Source of the DNA: Methylobacterium sp. J-048
GTDB taxonomy: Bacteria > Pseudomonadota > Alphaproteobacteria > Rhizobiales > Beijerinckiaceae
Direction: 5' to 3'
DNA: 64,000 bases
Assembly (NCBI RefSeq): GCF_022829515.1
Contig: NZ_JAKSYL010000287.1
Coordinates: 124,001-188,000, forward strand
Shown piece after piece: positions 1 through 9,162 of the stretch (its first letter is position 1; each line of letters starts with the position of its first letter). The position numbers and the translations under genes are program-made. The notes beneath the pieces were generated by a model. That model had not been told where the DNA came from. It ran no database searches and saw nothing but the letters and a program-made list of their open reading frames with translations.

Positions 1-344
1 ACGCGAAGCCGCTCGACCAGGGCGGCTGGTCGATGTTCGGCATCTTTTCGGGCGGGCTCGACATGATCTCGCCGGCCTATCACCTCGCGGCCCGCGGCAA
101 CGGCCGTGCCGGCGTGCCGAGTTGGCTCACCGACGCGCCCCTGGAGGAACTGCGCGGCGCCTGGTTCGCCGCCCCGGACCTCGACGGGCAGAAGGCACTG
201 GCGGCGAAAATCCAGGCTCGGGCCCTGGAGGTCGGCGCCTACATCCCCTGCGGCCAGTATTTCCAGCCCACCGCCTACCGGCGCGACCTGGACGGCATGC
301 TGACCGGCCTGCCGCTGTTCTGGAACCTGCGCCGCTCGATCTGA
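1..344 (+). CDS. ABC transporter substrate-binding protein, family 5 (C-terminal fragment)
   Basis: The reading frame is open from the window edge (codons begin at base 3) to a TGA at 342-344, giving about 113 C-terminal residues. The segments GGWSMFGIFSGG, YIPCGQYFQPTAYRRDL and GLPLFWNLRRSI resemble the C-terminus of periplasmic binding proteins of the peptide/nickel (SBP family 5) class, where a Y-I-P-x-G-Q-Y-x-Q-x-T-A-Y segment precedes a final F-W-N motif. Such proteins capture a peptide or similar solute in the periplasm for an ABC permease, whose genes would lie outside the window. The gene converges on putA with only 4 bases between the stops. The N-terminus and signal peptide are missing, so the substrate class cannot be judged. 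Confidence 0.75.
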   Translation, partial: AKPLDQGGWSMFGIFSGGLDMISPAYHLAARGNGRAGVPSWLTDAPLEELRGAWFAAPDLDGQKALAAKIQARALEVGAYIPCGQYFQPTAYRRDLDGMLTGLPLFWNLRRSI

Positions 345-348
345 CCGG

Positions 349-3300
349 TCACCCGATCGCCATCAGGCTGGCATTGCCCCCGGCGGCCGCGGTGTTGATC
401 GCGGTCGAGCGCTCCTCGACGAGGCCAGGCAGCGCGTAGAGGTCGCCCGCCGCGAGCGCCCGGGGCGTGCGGGCCTGAACCTGCAGGATCGGCCCGGGGC
501 GCTCGGCCAAGGCGCGATTGAGCGCCCGAAGACCCGCCGTATCGCCCTCGAACAGCACCGCCTGTACGTCGCCGGCCTGTTCGAGACCGGCAGCTCGCTC
601 GACCCGGGCCGCGAGATCGGCTGGGAGATCGCGCCACGCGTCGACGATCCGGTCGGAGCCGATCGCCACCGCGCGATTGCCGGTTGCCAGGATCGCGCCG
701 AGCTGTAGCATCAGCCCGGTCTCCGTCTCCGCGAAAACCGCCACGCGCCCGCGCGGATGCAGGGCGTAGAGATTGCGCTCGCCAACCGGTCCGGGCAGCT
801 CGACTTCGGCGCCCTGAGGGAAGCGCACGGCCGACAGCCGATCCGCGAGCGGGCCATGTCCCCGTGATCGCAGCCAGGCCAGGTAGCGCCGGCTCGTGTC
901 CTCGTCGCCCGCCAGACCGTCGAGGGCGGCGGCCGGGGGGCGCTTCAGCAGGCGGCCGAGATAGAGCGGGCCACCGGCCTTGGGCCCGGTGCCGGACAGG
1001 CCGGAACCACCAAAGGGCTGCACGCCGACCACGGCACCGATGACGTTGCGGTTCACGTAGCGGTTGCCGGCCCCGATGCGGCCAAGCACCCGGGACACGG
1101 TCTCGTCGATGCGGGTGTGGAGTCCGAAGGTCAGGCCGTAGCCGGTCGCGTCGATCTCGGTCAGCAGCCTGTCCAGGTCCTGGCGGGCATAGCGCAGGAC
1201 ATGCAGGACCGGACCGAACACCTCGCCCTCCACGTCCGCGACGCGGCCGATCTCGATCAGGGTCGGCGGCACGAAGGTGCCGAACGCCGCCTCGGCCGGC
1301 ACCGCGAGCTGATCGACCGGAAAACCGCGCGCCCGCATCGCGGCGACATGCCCGTCGATGCGCTCGGCCGCCGCCCGGCTGATGACCGGGCCGATATCGG
1401 TCGCCAGACGGCGCGGATCGCCGACCGCCAATTCGCGCATGGCACTCTTGAGCATCCCGAGGGTGCGATCCGCGATCTCCTCCTGCAGGCAAAGGATGCG
1501 CAGGGCCGAGCAGCGCTGGCCGGCGGAATCGAACGCCGAGGCGATCACGTCGGCGACCACCTGCTCGCTGAGCGCGGAGGAATCCACAACCATGGCGTTC
1601 TGGCCGCCGGTCTCGGCGACGAGCGGGACCGGCTCACCATCACGCGTGAGGCGCTCGGCCAGACGGCGCTGGATGGTCTTGGCCACCGCCGTCGAGCCGG
1701 TGAACATCACCCCCTGCACCCGCGCGTCGCCGACGAGCGCCGCGCCGACTTCGCCCGGCCCTGGCAGGACCTGAAGCGCGCCCTCGGGTACGCCGGCCGC
1801 ATGCAGGATCCGGATCGCTTCCGCGGCGATCAGGGGCGTTTCCGCGGCCGGCTTCGCGAGGACCGGGTTGCCGGCCGCTAGGGCGGCGGCGACCTGCCCG
1901 GTGAAGATCGCCAGCGGAAAATTCCACGGCGCGATGCAGACGATCGGGCCGAGGGGCTGGTGCGTGCCGTCGAGGGTCCGCTCGGCTTCGGCCGCATAAT
2001 AGCGCAGGAAATCCACGGCTTCGCGGATTTCCGCCACGGCGTTGGCGAAGGACTTTCCGGCCTCGCGCACGATCAGCCCGATCAGCACCGGCATTCGGGC
2101 TTCCAGGGCGTCGGCGGCTTCGCGCAGGCGGGCGGCGCGGAGTCGCGGCGCGGCGGCGCCCCAGGCTTCGTGGGCGGCGTCGGCCCGGACGAGCGCGGCC
2201 TCGATCTCTGCGGGCGATGCGGCGCGGACGGTGCCGATGACGTCCCGGTGGTCGGCCGGGTTGCGCACCGGCCTATCGGCCGAGGCAGGCTCGGTCCCGG
2301 AGGGCACGGCGCGCCATTCCGTCCGGCCGCTCTCGGCCGAGCTTTCGGCGAGTCGCGCCAGGACCGCCTCCTTGGCGAGGTCGAGCCCCGCGGAATTGGC
2401 ACGGCTCGGGCCGTAGAGGTCGCGCGGCAGCTTGATCCGCTCATGCGGCGCGCCCGGGACCGGCATCGCCGCGACTGCGGCGACCGGATCGGTGATCAGG
2501 TCGGCCACGGGCACGGAGGCGTCGCCGACCCGGTTCACGAAGGAAGAGTTGGCGCCGTTCTCCAGAAGCCGGCGGACCAGGTAGGCGAGCAGGGTCTCGT
2601 GCGTGCCGACCGGCGCGTAGATCCGGCACGGCCGATCGAGCTTGCCCGGCCCGACCACCGCCTCGTAGAGCGGTTCGCCCATGCCGTGCAGGCACTGGAA
2701 CTCGTACTGGCCGAGGGAGAAATCCGGCCCGGCGATCTCGACGATGCTGGCCAGTGTCTGGGCGTTGTGGGTGGCGAATTGCGGGAAGATCGCATCCGGC
2801 GCAGCCAGCAATTTGCGTGCGCAGGCGAAATACGACACGTCGGTGTGCAGCTTGCGGGTGAAGACCGGGAAACCGTCGAGCCCGTCCACCTGCGCGCGCT
2901 TGATCTCGCTGTCCCAGTAGGCGCCCTTGACCAAGCGGACCATCAGCCGGCGCCGGCTGCGCCGGGCGAGGTCGATGAGCCAATCGATGACGAACGGGCA
3001 GCGCTTGCCGTAGGCCTGCACGACGAAACCGAGCCCGTCCCAGCCGGCGAGATCCGGGTCGAAGGCCAAGGTTTCGAGGATGTCGAGGGACAGGTCGAGC
3101 CGGTCCGCCTCTTCGGCGTCGATGTTGAGGCCGATGTCGTAGCGCCGGGCGAGGCGCGCGAGGCCGCGGACCCGGGGCGCCAGTTCCGCCATCACCCGGC
3201 GGCGCTGGGACCGGGCGTAGCGCGGATGGAGCGCCGACAGCTTGATCGAGATGCCCGGCCCCCGGAGGATCCCGCGCCCGGCCGAGGCCTCCCCGATCGC

Positions 3301-4035
3301 CCGGATCGCCTCTTCGTAGGAGCGTAGATAGCGATCCGCATCCTCCGCGGTGAAAGCCGCCTCGCCGAGCATGTCGTACGAGTAGGTGAACCCCTTCGCC
3401 TCCATGCGCTTGGCGTTGCGCAGGGCCTCGGCGATATCGCGCCCGGTGACGAATTGCTCGCCCATCAGCCGCATGGCGAGATCGACGGCCTTGCGGATCA
3501 GCGGCTCGCCACCTCGGCCGATCAGACGGGTGAGCGAAGCCGACAGGCCGGCCTCGCTGCGGGTCGCGGCGATCCGGCCGGTGACCAGCAGGCCCCAGGT
3601 CGCCGCGTTCACGAAGGGCGACGGGCTGTGGCCGAGATGGGCAGCCCAATCGCCGCCGGCGATCTTGTCGCGGATCAGCGCGTCGCGGGTGGCGGCATCG
3701 GGGATGCGCAGCAACGCTTCCGCGAGGCACATCAGCGCCACGCCTTCCTGGCTCGACAGGGCGTATTCGTGGATCAGCCCCTCGACGCCGCCGTGCCGGG
3801 TCTGGCGGCGCAGGCAATCGACGAGATGTCTCGCGGTCGCCGCGACGCGCCCGGCCGCATCGGGAGACAGGCGCGCAAGATCCAGCAGCGGCCCGATGCA
3901 ATCCGGCTCGGGCCGCCGGCAGGCCGCGACGATGGCAGCCCGCAAGGGCGACAGAACCGCGACCTCGTCCGCGAAGGCCGTGAACGGATGGTCCTCCGCG
4001 TCGGCGGACGGATCGGGGTGGCCGGATCCGGACAT
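349..4035 (-). CDS. putA: Bifunctional proline dehydrogenase / L-glutamate gamma-semialdehyde dehydrogenase PutA
   Basis: This 1228-residue protein oxidises proline to glutamate in two coupled steps, passing electrons from FAD to the respiratory chain. The proline dehydrogenase barrel covers roughly residues 180-510, with RLVKGAYWDSEIKRAQ (367-382), FATHNAQT (420-427) and CRIYAPVGTHE (470-480). The aldehyde dehydrogenase half covers about 590-1030, with the glutamate motif ETGGQNAM at 808-815 and the catalytic cysteine of QRCSALR near 842. About 200 further residues form the extra C-terminal domain seen in long PutA proteins. The start MSGSGHPDPS leaves no room for the ribbon-helix-helix DNA-binding domain of E. 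coli PutA, so this version probably does not repress its own gene. Nothing in the sequence suggests breakage. Confidence 0.97.
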   Translation of the reverse strand: MSGSGHPDPSADAEDHPFTAFADEVAVLSPLRAAIVAACRRPEPDCIGPLLDLARLSPDAAGRVAATARHLVDCLRRQTRHGGVEGLIHEYALSSQEGVALMCLAEALLRIPDAATRDALIRDKIAGGDWAAHLGHSPSPFVNAATWGLLVTGRIAATRSEAGLSASLTRLIGRGGEPLIRKAVDLAMRLMGEQFVTGRDIAEALRNAKRMEAKGFTYSYDMLGEAAFTAEDADRYLRSYEEAIRAIGEASAGRGILRGPGISIKLSALHPRYARSQRRRVMAELAPRVRGLARLARRYDIGLNIDAEEADRLDLSLDILETLAFDPDLAGWDGLGFVVQAYGKRCPFVIDWLIDLARRSRRRLMVRLVKGAYWDSEIKRAQVDGLDGFPVFTRKLHTDVSYFACARKLLAAPDAIFPQFATHNAQTLASIVEIAGPDFSLGQYEFQCLHGMGEPLYEAVVGPGKLDRPCRIYAPVGTHETLLAYLVRRLLENGANSSFVNRVGDASVPVADLITDPVAAVAAMPVPGAPHERIKLPRDLYGPSRANSAGLDLAKEAVLARLAESSAESGRTEWRAVPSGTEPASADRPVRNPADHRDVIGTVRAASPAEIEAALVRADAAHEAWGAAAPRLRAARLREAADALEARMPVLIGLIVREAGKSFANAVAEIREAVDFLRYYAAEAERTLDGTHQPLGPIVCIAPWNFPLAIFTGQVAAALAAGNPVLAKPAAETPLIAAEAIRILHAAGVPEGALQVLPGPGEVGAALVGDARVQGVMFTGSTAVAKTIQRRLAERLTRDGEPVPLVAETGGQNAMVVDSSALSEQVVADVIASAFDSAGQRCSALRILCLQEEIADRTLGMLKSAMRELAVGDPRRLATDIGPVISRAAAERIDGHVAAMRARGFPVDQLAVPAEAAFGTFVPPTLIEIGRVADVEGEVFGPVLHVLRYARQDLDRLLTEIDATGYGLTFGLHTRIDETVSRVLGRIGAGNRYVNRNVIGAVVGVQPFGGSGLSGTGPKAGGPLYLGRLLKRPPAAALDGLAGDEDTSRRYLAWLRSRGHGPLADRLSAVRFPQGAEVELPGPVGERNLYALHPRGRVAVFAETETGLMLQLGAILATGNRAVAIGSDRIVDAWRDLPADLAARVERAAGLEQAGDVQAVLFEGDTAGLRALNRALAERPGPILQVQARTPRALAAGDLYALPGLVEERSTAINTAAAGGNASLMAIG

Positions 4036-4370
4036 GAAGCGCCTTTCGGGGTTGCGGGACGGCGCAAACGCCTACCCCTCAACGCACCATCGTCCGCTGC
4101 GGTTGTTCGGGCCTTGTCTGCCAGATCGGACGATTCATCGAGCGCCGCGTGGCCGTGTCCCGGGTCGCGCCGGCCTGTCGGCAATACCCGATGGCGAATG
4201 GGTCGTCGCGGCGGAGCGGCCAGGACCTACATTTGTGCCCGCTGGACGGTCGGGCGACTGGCCGGCCGAGCGACAGCAGCCCCCAAACGCTTTGCCTGCG
4301 TCGCCGCATCGTCCGCTTGTCGGGCGCCACCTTTGCCGACGTGCCCTGCCGCCATGGTACAGGGGCCGCC
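4036..4370. other. Divergent intergenic region putA / reductase
   Basis: About 335 bases lie between the divergent starts of putA and the downstream reductase, so promoters for both must be here. Open frames cross the region, but none has a convincing start or composition, and I see no strong palindrome or RNA element. Confidence 0.5.
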
Positions 4371-5417
4371 ATGACCGCGATCCTGATCTACGGCGCCACG
4401 GGTTATACCGGCACGCTGCTCGCCGAACACGCCATCGCGCAGGGCTTGCGTCCGATCCTGGCCGGGCGCGATCCCGAGAAACTCCGGCCGCTGGCCGCCC
4501 GCCTCGGGCTCGATTGGCGCGCCGCGTCCCTCGACGATCCGGCCCGGCTGCGGGAGGCGCTGGCTGGCATCGCTGCGGTGATCCACGCGGCAGGACCGTT
4601 CTCGAAGACCGCCCGGCCGATGGCCGAGGCCTGCCTCGCCGCGGGGGCGCATTACGTCGACATCACCGGCGAGATCGACGTGCTGGAATCGCTCGCCGCC
4701 CGGGATGCCGACGCGAAGGCCGCCGGCATCGTCCTGCTTCCGGCCGCGGGCTTCGACGTCGTGCCGAGCGATTGCCTGGCCGCCCATGTCGCGAACCGGC
4801 TGCCCGGCGCCACGCATCTGCGGATCTCAGTCGGCGGATTCGGCGGCTTCAGCCGTGGGACCGCCCGCACCATGGTCGAGGGCATCGCCTGGGGAACGCG
4901 AGTCCGCCGGGACGGCCGCATCGTCGAATTGCCGAGCCCGCCTCGCGGCAGCGCCGATTTCGGCCGCGGCGCCCGGCGCACGGTGGGGCTGGGCTGGGGC
5001 GACGTGTCGAGCGCGTGGTATTCGACGCGGGTGCCCAACATCGCGGTCTATTTCGAGGCGTTTCCCGCCATGGCGGCCGCCGCGGGCCTGCCGGCCGGCC
5101 TGCGCCGGATCATCGCCGGCGGCACGGCGCAGCGCCTGATCAACCGCGGCATCGACCGGCTGCCGCCGGGACCCTCCGCGAAAGCGCGGGCGACGGCGCG
5201 CAGCACCTTCCTGGCCGAGGCCTGGGACGGGTCTGGCAATCGCGCGGCGAGCCGCATGGAGACTCCCGAGGGCTACACGCTGACGGTGTTCACCGCGCTC
5301 GAAGTGGCCCGGCGCGTGGCATCGGGCGCGGTGCCGGCCGGCTTCCACACACCCGTCACCGCCTTCGGGCCGGATTTCATTGTGGGGTTTCCAGAGGTCT
5401 CGCGGGCTGACCTGTAA
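4371..5417 (+). CDS. Saccharopine dehydrogenase-like / trans-acting enoyl reductase family protein
   Basis: This 348-residue protein starts at ATG 4371, which places the Rossmann motif GATGYTG at residues 7-13, immediately after the first beta strand as expected for an NAD(P)-binding N-terminus. HAAGPFSKTARPMAEACL and HYVDITGE are typical of the saccharopine dehydrogenase-like family, which includes mycobacterial trans-acting enoyl reductases. The frame extends upstream to 4149, but that extension is arginine/serine-rich and unlike the family. The substrate cannot be inferred: family members range from amino acid to lipid reductases, and no biosynthetic neighbours are present. It is transcribed away from putA. 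Confidence 0.8.
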   Translation: MTAILIYGATGYTGTLLAEHAIAQGLRPILAGRDPEKLRPLAARLGLDWRAASLDDPARLREALAGIAAVIHAAGPFSKTARPMAEACLAAGAHYVDITGEIDVLESLAARDADAKAAGIVLLPAAGFDVVPSDCLAAHVANRLPGATHLRISVGGFGGFSRGTARTMVEGIAWGTRVRRDGRIVELPSPPRGSADFGRGARRTVGLGWGDVSSAWYSTRVPNIAVYFEAFPAMAAAAGLPAGLRRIIAGGTAQRLINRGIDRLPPGPSAKARATARSTFLAEAWDGSGNRAASRMETPEGYTLTVFTALEVARRVASGAVPAGFHTPVTAFGPDFIVGFPEVSRADL

Positions 5418-5864
5418 TCCCAAGCACCGGGAGGGCCGAGTTGATCCGGCCTTATACCAGTCCTCAATGAACCCAACGCATCACGGGCCGCTGGCGCGAC
5501 TCTGCGGCCATGGGCGTCCATCAAATTTCATCGATTCTGAACATCGGTCCGGATGAATGAGAACTGATATCAGCAATCGCCCTGAACGACGATTGCCGTA
5601 TTTTCGAATGATACAGCGCGAAATTGAAACCTGAATCGTCGCACCGGTTTTGATTTATGGATCACAGTCTCAGATAGCTCGGCTCCGAGCAAGGCACGGG
5701 CTCAAGAATCACTTGGCCTTCGATGCAATCTGCATGATAAATCGAGACTGGACGTTTGCCCCTGAACTGCAGGCTTCCAATCTAGCTGAAATCCACCTGT
5801 TTTCGATGGGTAATATATTAACTTTTGGAATCGGACCAAATAAAAACCACAGTGGAGCAAGGTC
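5418..5864. other. AT-richer intergenic region upstream of the sulfatase
   Basis: This 447-base stretch is visibly richer in A and T than the flanking genes. It contains the imperfect inverted repeat annotated at 5446-5574 and, close to the sulfatase, an A/T-rich run (5809-5845) suited to a promoter. A 72-codon frame at 5650-5868 has no recognisable features and is not called. Confidence 0.5.
5446..5574. repeat. Imperfect inverted repeat, MITE-like remnant
   Basis: The segment CTTATACCAGTCCTCAATGA (5451-5470) is the imperfect reverse complement of the segment at 5554-5573, with about 15 of 20 bases pairing. The two arms bound roughly 125 bases with no coding content. The arrangement resembles a decayed miniature inverted-repeat element or dispersed palindromic unit. 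I see no target-site duplication, so the assignment is tentative. Confidence 0.35.
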
Positions 5865-7280
5865 TTGATTACATTTGTATCTCGCCGCCGGCTCCTGAAA
5901 CTATCGTCTTTCATGTCCTTGGGGAGCGTGTTGCCGGCCGGCCGCGCCGTCGCCCAGGAGCGTCCCAACATCGTCTTCATCCTGGCGGATGATCTTGGCT
6001 ATGCGGACCTCAGCATTTTCGGCCGCGATGATTACGAAACGCCACATCTCGACAAGCTTGCGCGGCAGGGAATCCGCTTTACGCAAGCCTACGCCAATTC
6101 GGCAGTCTGCTCGGCGACCCGGACTGCGCTGATCACCGGACGCTACCAGAATCGCCTGCGGGTCGGACTTGAGGAACCGATTGCCGGCAACGCCAAAGGA
6201 AGTCCGGTGCTGGGCTTGCCCCCCGATCACCCCACCCTGCCGTCGTTGTTGCGCGGAACCGGGTATAACACGACCCTCGTCGGTAAATGGCACCTGGGAT
6301 ATCCGCCACATTTCGGCCCGTTGAAGAGCGGGTACGATCATTTCTTCGGCATTGTCGGAGGCGCCGTCGATTACTTCACTCACAAGGACGGGGCGCCGAA
6401 TGGTGATCTCGGCCTGTACGACGATCTCATCCCGGTCGAACGGCATGGCTATCTAACCAACCTCTTGGCCGACCGTGCCGTCGCAACGATCGAGCCTTAC
6501 GCACGATCCAAACATCCCTTTCTGCTCAGCTTGCATTTCACGGCCCCGCATTGGCCGTGGGAAGGGCCCGCGGACGAAGACGAGTCGAAACGCATCCGAA
6601 GCCTGTGGGACTTGGACGGGGGCAGCCAGAAGACCTATGGCGAAATGGTGCGAAGCCTGGACGACAGTATCGGTCGTGTGCTTGCGGCTCTAGACGAGGG
6701 CGGCTTAACCAACAACACCATCGTGGTCTTCACCAGCGACAACGGCGGCGAGCGGTTCTCCAAGACCTGGCCGTTTACCGGCATGAAGGAGGAATTGCTG
6801 GAGGGCGGGCTGCGTGTCCCGGTCATCGTCCGCTGGCCGGGCCGTATAGCCGCCGATACTGTCAGCGAACAGCCGATCATCTCTATGGACTGGTTGCCAA
6901 CTCTGTTGGAAGCGGCGGGAACCGCCCCTGATCCGGCGTTTCCGCCCGACGGCGAAAGCGTCCTTCCCGCACTGCTGTCTCAAGCGAAGCCTCATAGCCG
7001 CTCGTTCTTCTGGCATTACAAGGCCAACGATCAGGATGCACACCGTTCAGCCAACTGGAAATATCTCAGAATTGCCGGCAACGAGTTCCTCTTCGACGTT
7101 GTGACGGACCCACGCGAACGGGCCAATCTCAAAGATCGCTACCCGGACGTATTCTTACGCCTGAAAGAGGAAGTCGCTGCGTGGAAAAAGACCATGTTGC
7201 CGACCGACCCACAATCTTACAGTGCTGGATGGACCGGACATAATTTGGCCGACCACTATTCCAGCCAATCTGAACAATGA
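5865..7280 (+). CDS. Sulfatase (arylsulfatase family), Tat-exported
   Basis: This 471-residue type I sulfatase hydrolyses sulfate esters, probably in the periplasm. The N-terminus MITFVSRRRLLKLSS followed by a hydrophobic stretch ending AVAQ looks like a twin-arginine signal. The metal-binding ADDLGYADL follows at about 41-49, and CSATR at 82-86 fits the C-x-[PA]-x-R signature in which the cysteine becomes formylglycine. SDNGGERF and a C-terminal substrate-capping region complete the family. The start is TTG at 5865, supported by GGAG at 5854-5857. Codon use is less GC-extreme than in neighbouring genes and the surrounding sequence is AT-richer, suggesting acquisition by transfer. No formylglycine-generating enzyme or anaerobic maturase lies in the window. 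Confidence 0.92.
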   Translation: MITFVSRRRLLKLSSFMSLGSVLPAGRAVAQERPNIVFILADDLGYADLSIFGRDDYETPHLDKLARQGIRFTQAYANSAVCSATRTALITGRYQNRLRVGLEEPIAGNAKGSPVLGLPPDHPTLPSLLRGTGYNTTLVGKWHLGYPPHFGPLKSGYDHFFGIVGGAVDYFTHKDGAPNGDLGLYDDLIPVERHGYLTNLLADRAVATIEPYARSKHPFLLSLHFTAPHWPWEGPADEDESKRIRSLWDLDGGSQKTYGEMVRSLDDSIGRVLAALDEGGLTNNTIVVFTSDNGGERFSKTWPFTGMKEELLEGGLRVPVIVRWPGRIAADTVSEQPIISMDWLPTLLEAAGTAPDPAFPPDGESVLPALLSQAKPHSRSFFWHYKANDQDAHRSANWKYLRIAGNEFLFDVVTDPRERANLKDRYPDVFLRLKEEVAAWKKTMLPTDPQSYSAGWTGHNLADHYSSQSEQ

Positions 7281-7457
7281 AATGATGCCATAGAAAGAGA
7301 GTTTCGATTTTCCGGAACCGGTAAAATCAGTCGAAATATGGTACATGATACCGAGTCCCAAATCCAATCTCACACACTGGGGGCGGCACCGGCGCCGTCA
7401 CGTAAGAGCGTCGTCTCGAACGTTGGATCCAAGGCGAAGATCAATTCCTATGACTCT

Positions 7458-7503
7458 GCATCATCTTTTTCCGAAAGCAGGAAGCCAGCTTTCGGGATGA
7501 TGC
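7458..7503. repeat. Nested hairpin abutting the end of the altronate-dehydratase gene
   Basis: Two perfect 8-base arm pairs are nested: GCATCATC (7458-7465) with GATGATGC (7496-7503), and CCGAAAGC (7471-7478) with GCTTTCGG (7488-7495), separated by a five-T bulge on one side and a 9-base loop. The structure ends one base before the minus-strand stop codon at 7505-7507. It lacks a T-run in the position needed for a classic minus-strand terminator. It resembles dispersed palindromic repeats that I associate with Hyphomicrobiales genomes, which is recollection rather than a search result. Confidence 0.5.
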
Positions 7504-7504
7504 T

Positions 7505-9049
7505 CTAAACCGTCGCGCCGAGCTGCCACGGTGCGAATTCCGAGGAGCCGAAATCGAACTGCTCGCTCTTGGTCCGCTCGCCGCTCGCCACCCGCAGGAT
7601 CAGCTCGAAGATTCTTTGGCCCGCCTGCTCAACCGTTTCCTCGCCGTCGAGGATCGTGCCGCAATTGACGTCCATGTCCTCTTCCAGCCGCCGGTACATC
7701 GCCGAGTTGGTGGCGATCTTGATCGACGGCGACGGCTTGCAGCCGAAGACGCTGCCGCGCCCGGTGGTGAAGCACACGAGATTGGCCCCGCCGGCCACCT
7801 GCCCGGTCGCCGAGACCGGGTCGTAGCCGGGGGTGTCCATGAACACGAAGCCCTTGGCGGTGACGGGATCGGCGTAGCGCATCACGTCGACCAGGTTGGT
7901 GCTGCCGGCCTTGGCCATGGCGCCGAGCGACTTCTCGAGAATCGTGGTCAGGCCGCCGGCCTTGTTGCCCGGCGACGGGTTGGCATCGATCTCCGAGCCC
8001 TCCCGGCGGGTGTAGTCCTCCCACCAGCGCATCAGGTCGACGAGCTTCTGGCCGACCTGCGGGCTCACGGCCCGGCGGGTGAACAGGTGCTCGGCCCCGT
8101 AGGTCTCGGTGGTCTCCGACAGGATCACGGTACCGCCGTTCTCGACCACGCGGTCGCTGGCGATCCCCAGCGCCGGGTTGGCCGAGACGCCGGAATAGCC
8201 GTCCGAGCCGCCGCATTGCAGGGCGAGGATCAGCTCGCTCGCCGGCACGGTCTCCCGGCGGACCACGTTGGCCTCGGCCAGGATGCCGGTGACGAATGCG
8301 ATTCCGGCCTCGACGGTCTTGCGGGTGCCGCCGAGCGACTGGATGTTCATGCTGCGGATCCGGTCGCCCAGGCCCTGCTCCTCCAGGAAGGCGCCGATCT
8401 GGTTCACCTCACAGCCGAGCCCGATCATCACGATGTGCGAGAAGTTGACGTGCCGGGCATAGCCCGCGAGCGTCCGGCGCAGGAGCCGCAACGGCTCGCC
8501 CATCGCCATGCCGCAGCCGGTCTTGTGGGTCAGCGCGACCACGCCGTCGACATTCGGATAGGGGGCGAGCGGATCGAGGCCGAGGATCGGGTGGCGCCGG
8601 AACGCGTCGGCGATCAGGTCGGCGACATGGGCGCTGCAATTCACCGAGGTCAGGATGCCGACATAGTTGCGCGTCGCCACCCGCCCGTCCGGGCGGCGGA
8701 TGCCCTGGAAGGTGGCCGGCGGCGTGATCAGCCGGGTCGGCCGCGCATCGACCCCGAAGGCGTAGTCACGGGCGAACTCGCCCATGCCGAGGTTGTGGAT
8801 ATGGACGTGGCGGCCGGCGGCGATGTCGTCTTTGGCGAAGCCGATGATCTGCCCGTATTTGGTCACCGCCTCGCCCGAGCGGTGCGAGCGGACCGCGACC
8901 TTGTGGCCGGGTGGGATCCGCTCGGCGGCGATGACGCCCGGGGCCACCGGCGTGCCCGGCTCGATCGCGGCGCGGGCGACCACAACGCCGTCATCCGGCC
9001 GCAGGGTGATGACGGGATAGGCGGACAGCGTGTCGGCCGTGATCGGCAT
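7505..9049 (-). CDS. uxaA: UxaA-family sugar-acid dehydratase (altronate/galactarate dehydratase type)
   Basis: This 514-residue protein belongs to the UxaA/GarD dehydratase family, which removes water from sugar acids such as D-altronate or galactarate to give 2-keto-3-deoxy acids. An N-terminal SAF-type domain (about 1-95, with HNLGMGEFARDYAFG near its end) is followed by the large catalytic region with ATRNYVGILTSVNCSAHV, HKTGCGM, GLGCEVNQI, LQCGGSDGYSGVSANPALG and FTTGRGSVFGCKPSPSIK. The conserved cysteines fit the iron-binding family pattern. The start is supported by GGAGGAA just upstream. No uronate isomerase, aldolase or transporter gene is adjacent, so the true substrate is uncertain. 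The stop codon lies directly beside a palindromic repeat. Confidence 0.88.
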   Translation of the reverse strand: MPITADTLSAYPVITLRPDDGVVVARAAIEPGTPVAPGVIAAERIPPGHKVAVRSHRSGEAVTKYGQIIGFAKDDIAAGRHVHIHNLGMGEFARDYAFGVDARPTRLITPPATFQGIRRPDGRVATRNYVGILTSVNCSAHVADLIADAFRRHPILGLDPLAPYPNVDGVVALTHKTGCGMAMGEPLRLLRRTLAGYARHVNFSHIVMIGLGCEVNQIGAFLEEQGLGDRIRSMNIQSLGGTRKTVEAGIAFVTGILAEANVVRRETVPASELILALQCGGSDGYSGVSANPALGIASDRVVENGGTVILSETTETYGAEHLFTRRAVSPQVGQKLVDLMRWWEDYTRREGSEIDANPSPGNKAGGLTTILEKSLGAMAKAGSTNLVDVMRYADPVTAKGFVFMDTPGYDPVSATGQVAGGANLVCFTTGRGSVFGCKPSPSIKIATNSAMYRRLEEDMDVNCGTILDGEETVEQAGQRIFELILRVASGERTKSEQFDFGSSEFAPWQLGATV

Positions 9050-9162
9050 CGTGGTTCCTCCCTGGGCCGCGCCTCGCCGGGCACGTGCGCGAAGAACCTA
9101 GCGTCCCTGCACGCAGGGCGCGAGCAGCGCGGGTGACGCGGACGGCCGGTTGTCGTCGGGTG

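Noticed and set aside
1960..3327. Long plus-strand frame opposite putA
   Set aside because: It is the antisense shadow of a clear putA gene; its glycine/arginine/histidine-rich composition has no family features.
5650..5868. Possible 72-residue gene upstream of the sulfatase
   Set aside because: It lies in AT-richer non-coding sequence, has no clear ribosome site and overlaps the sulfatase start.
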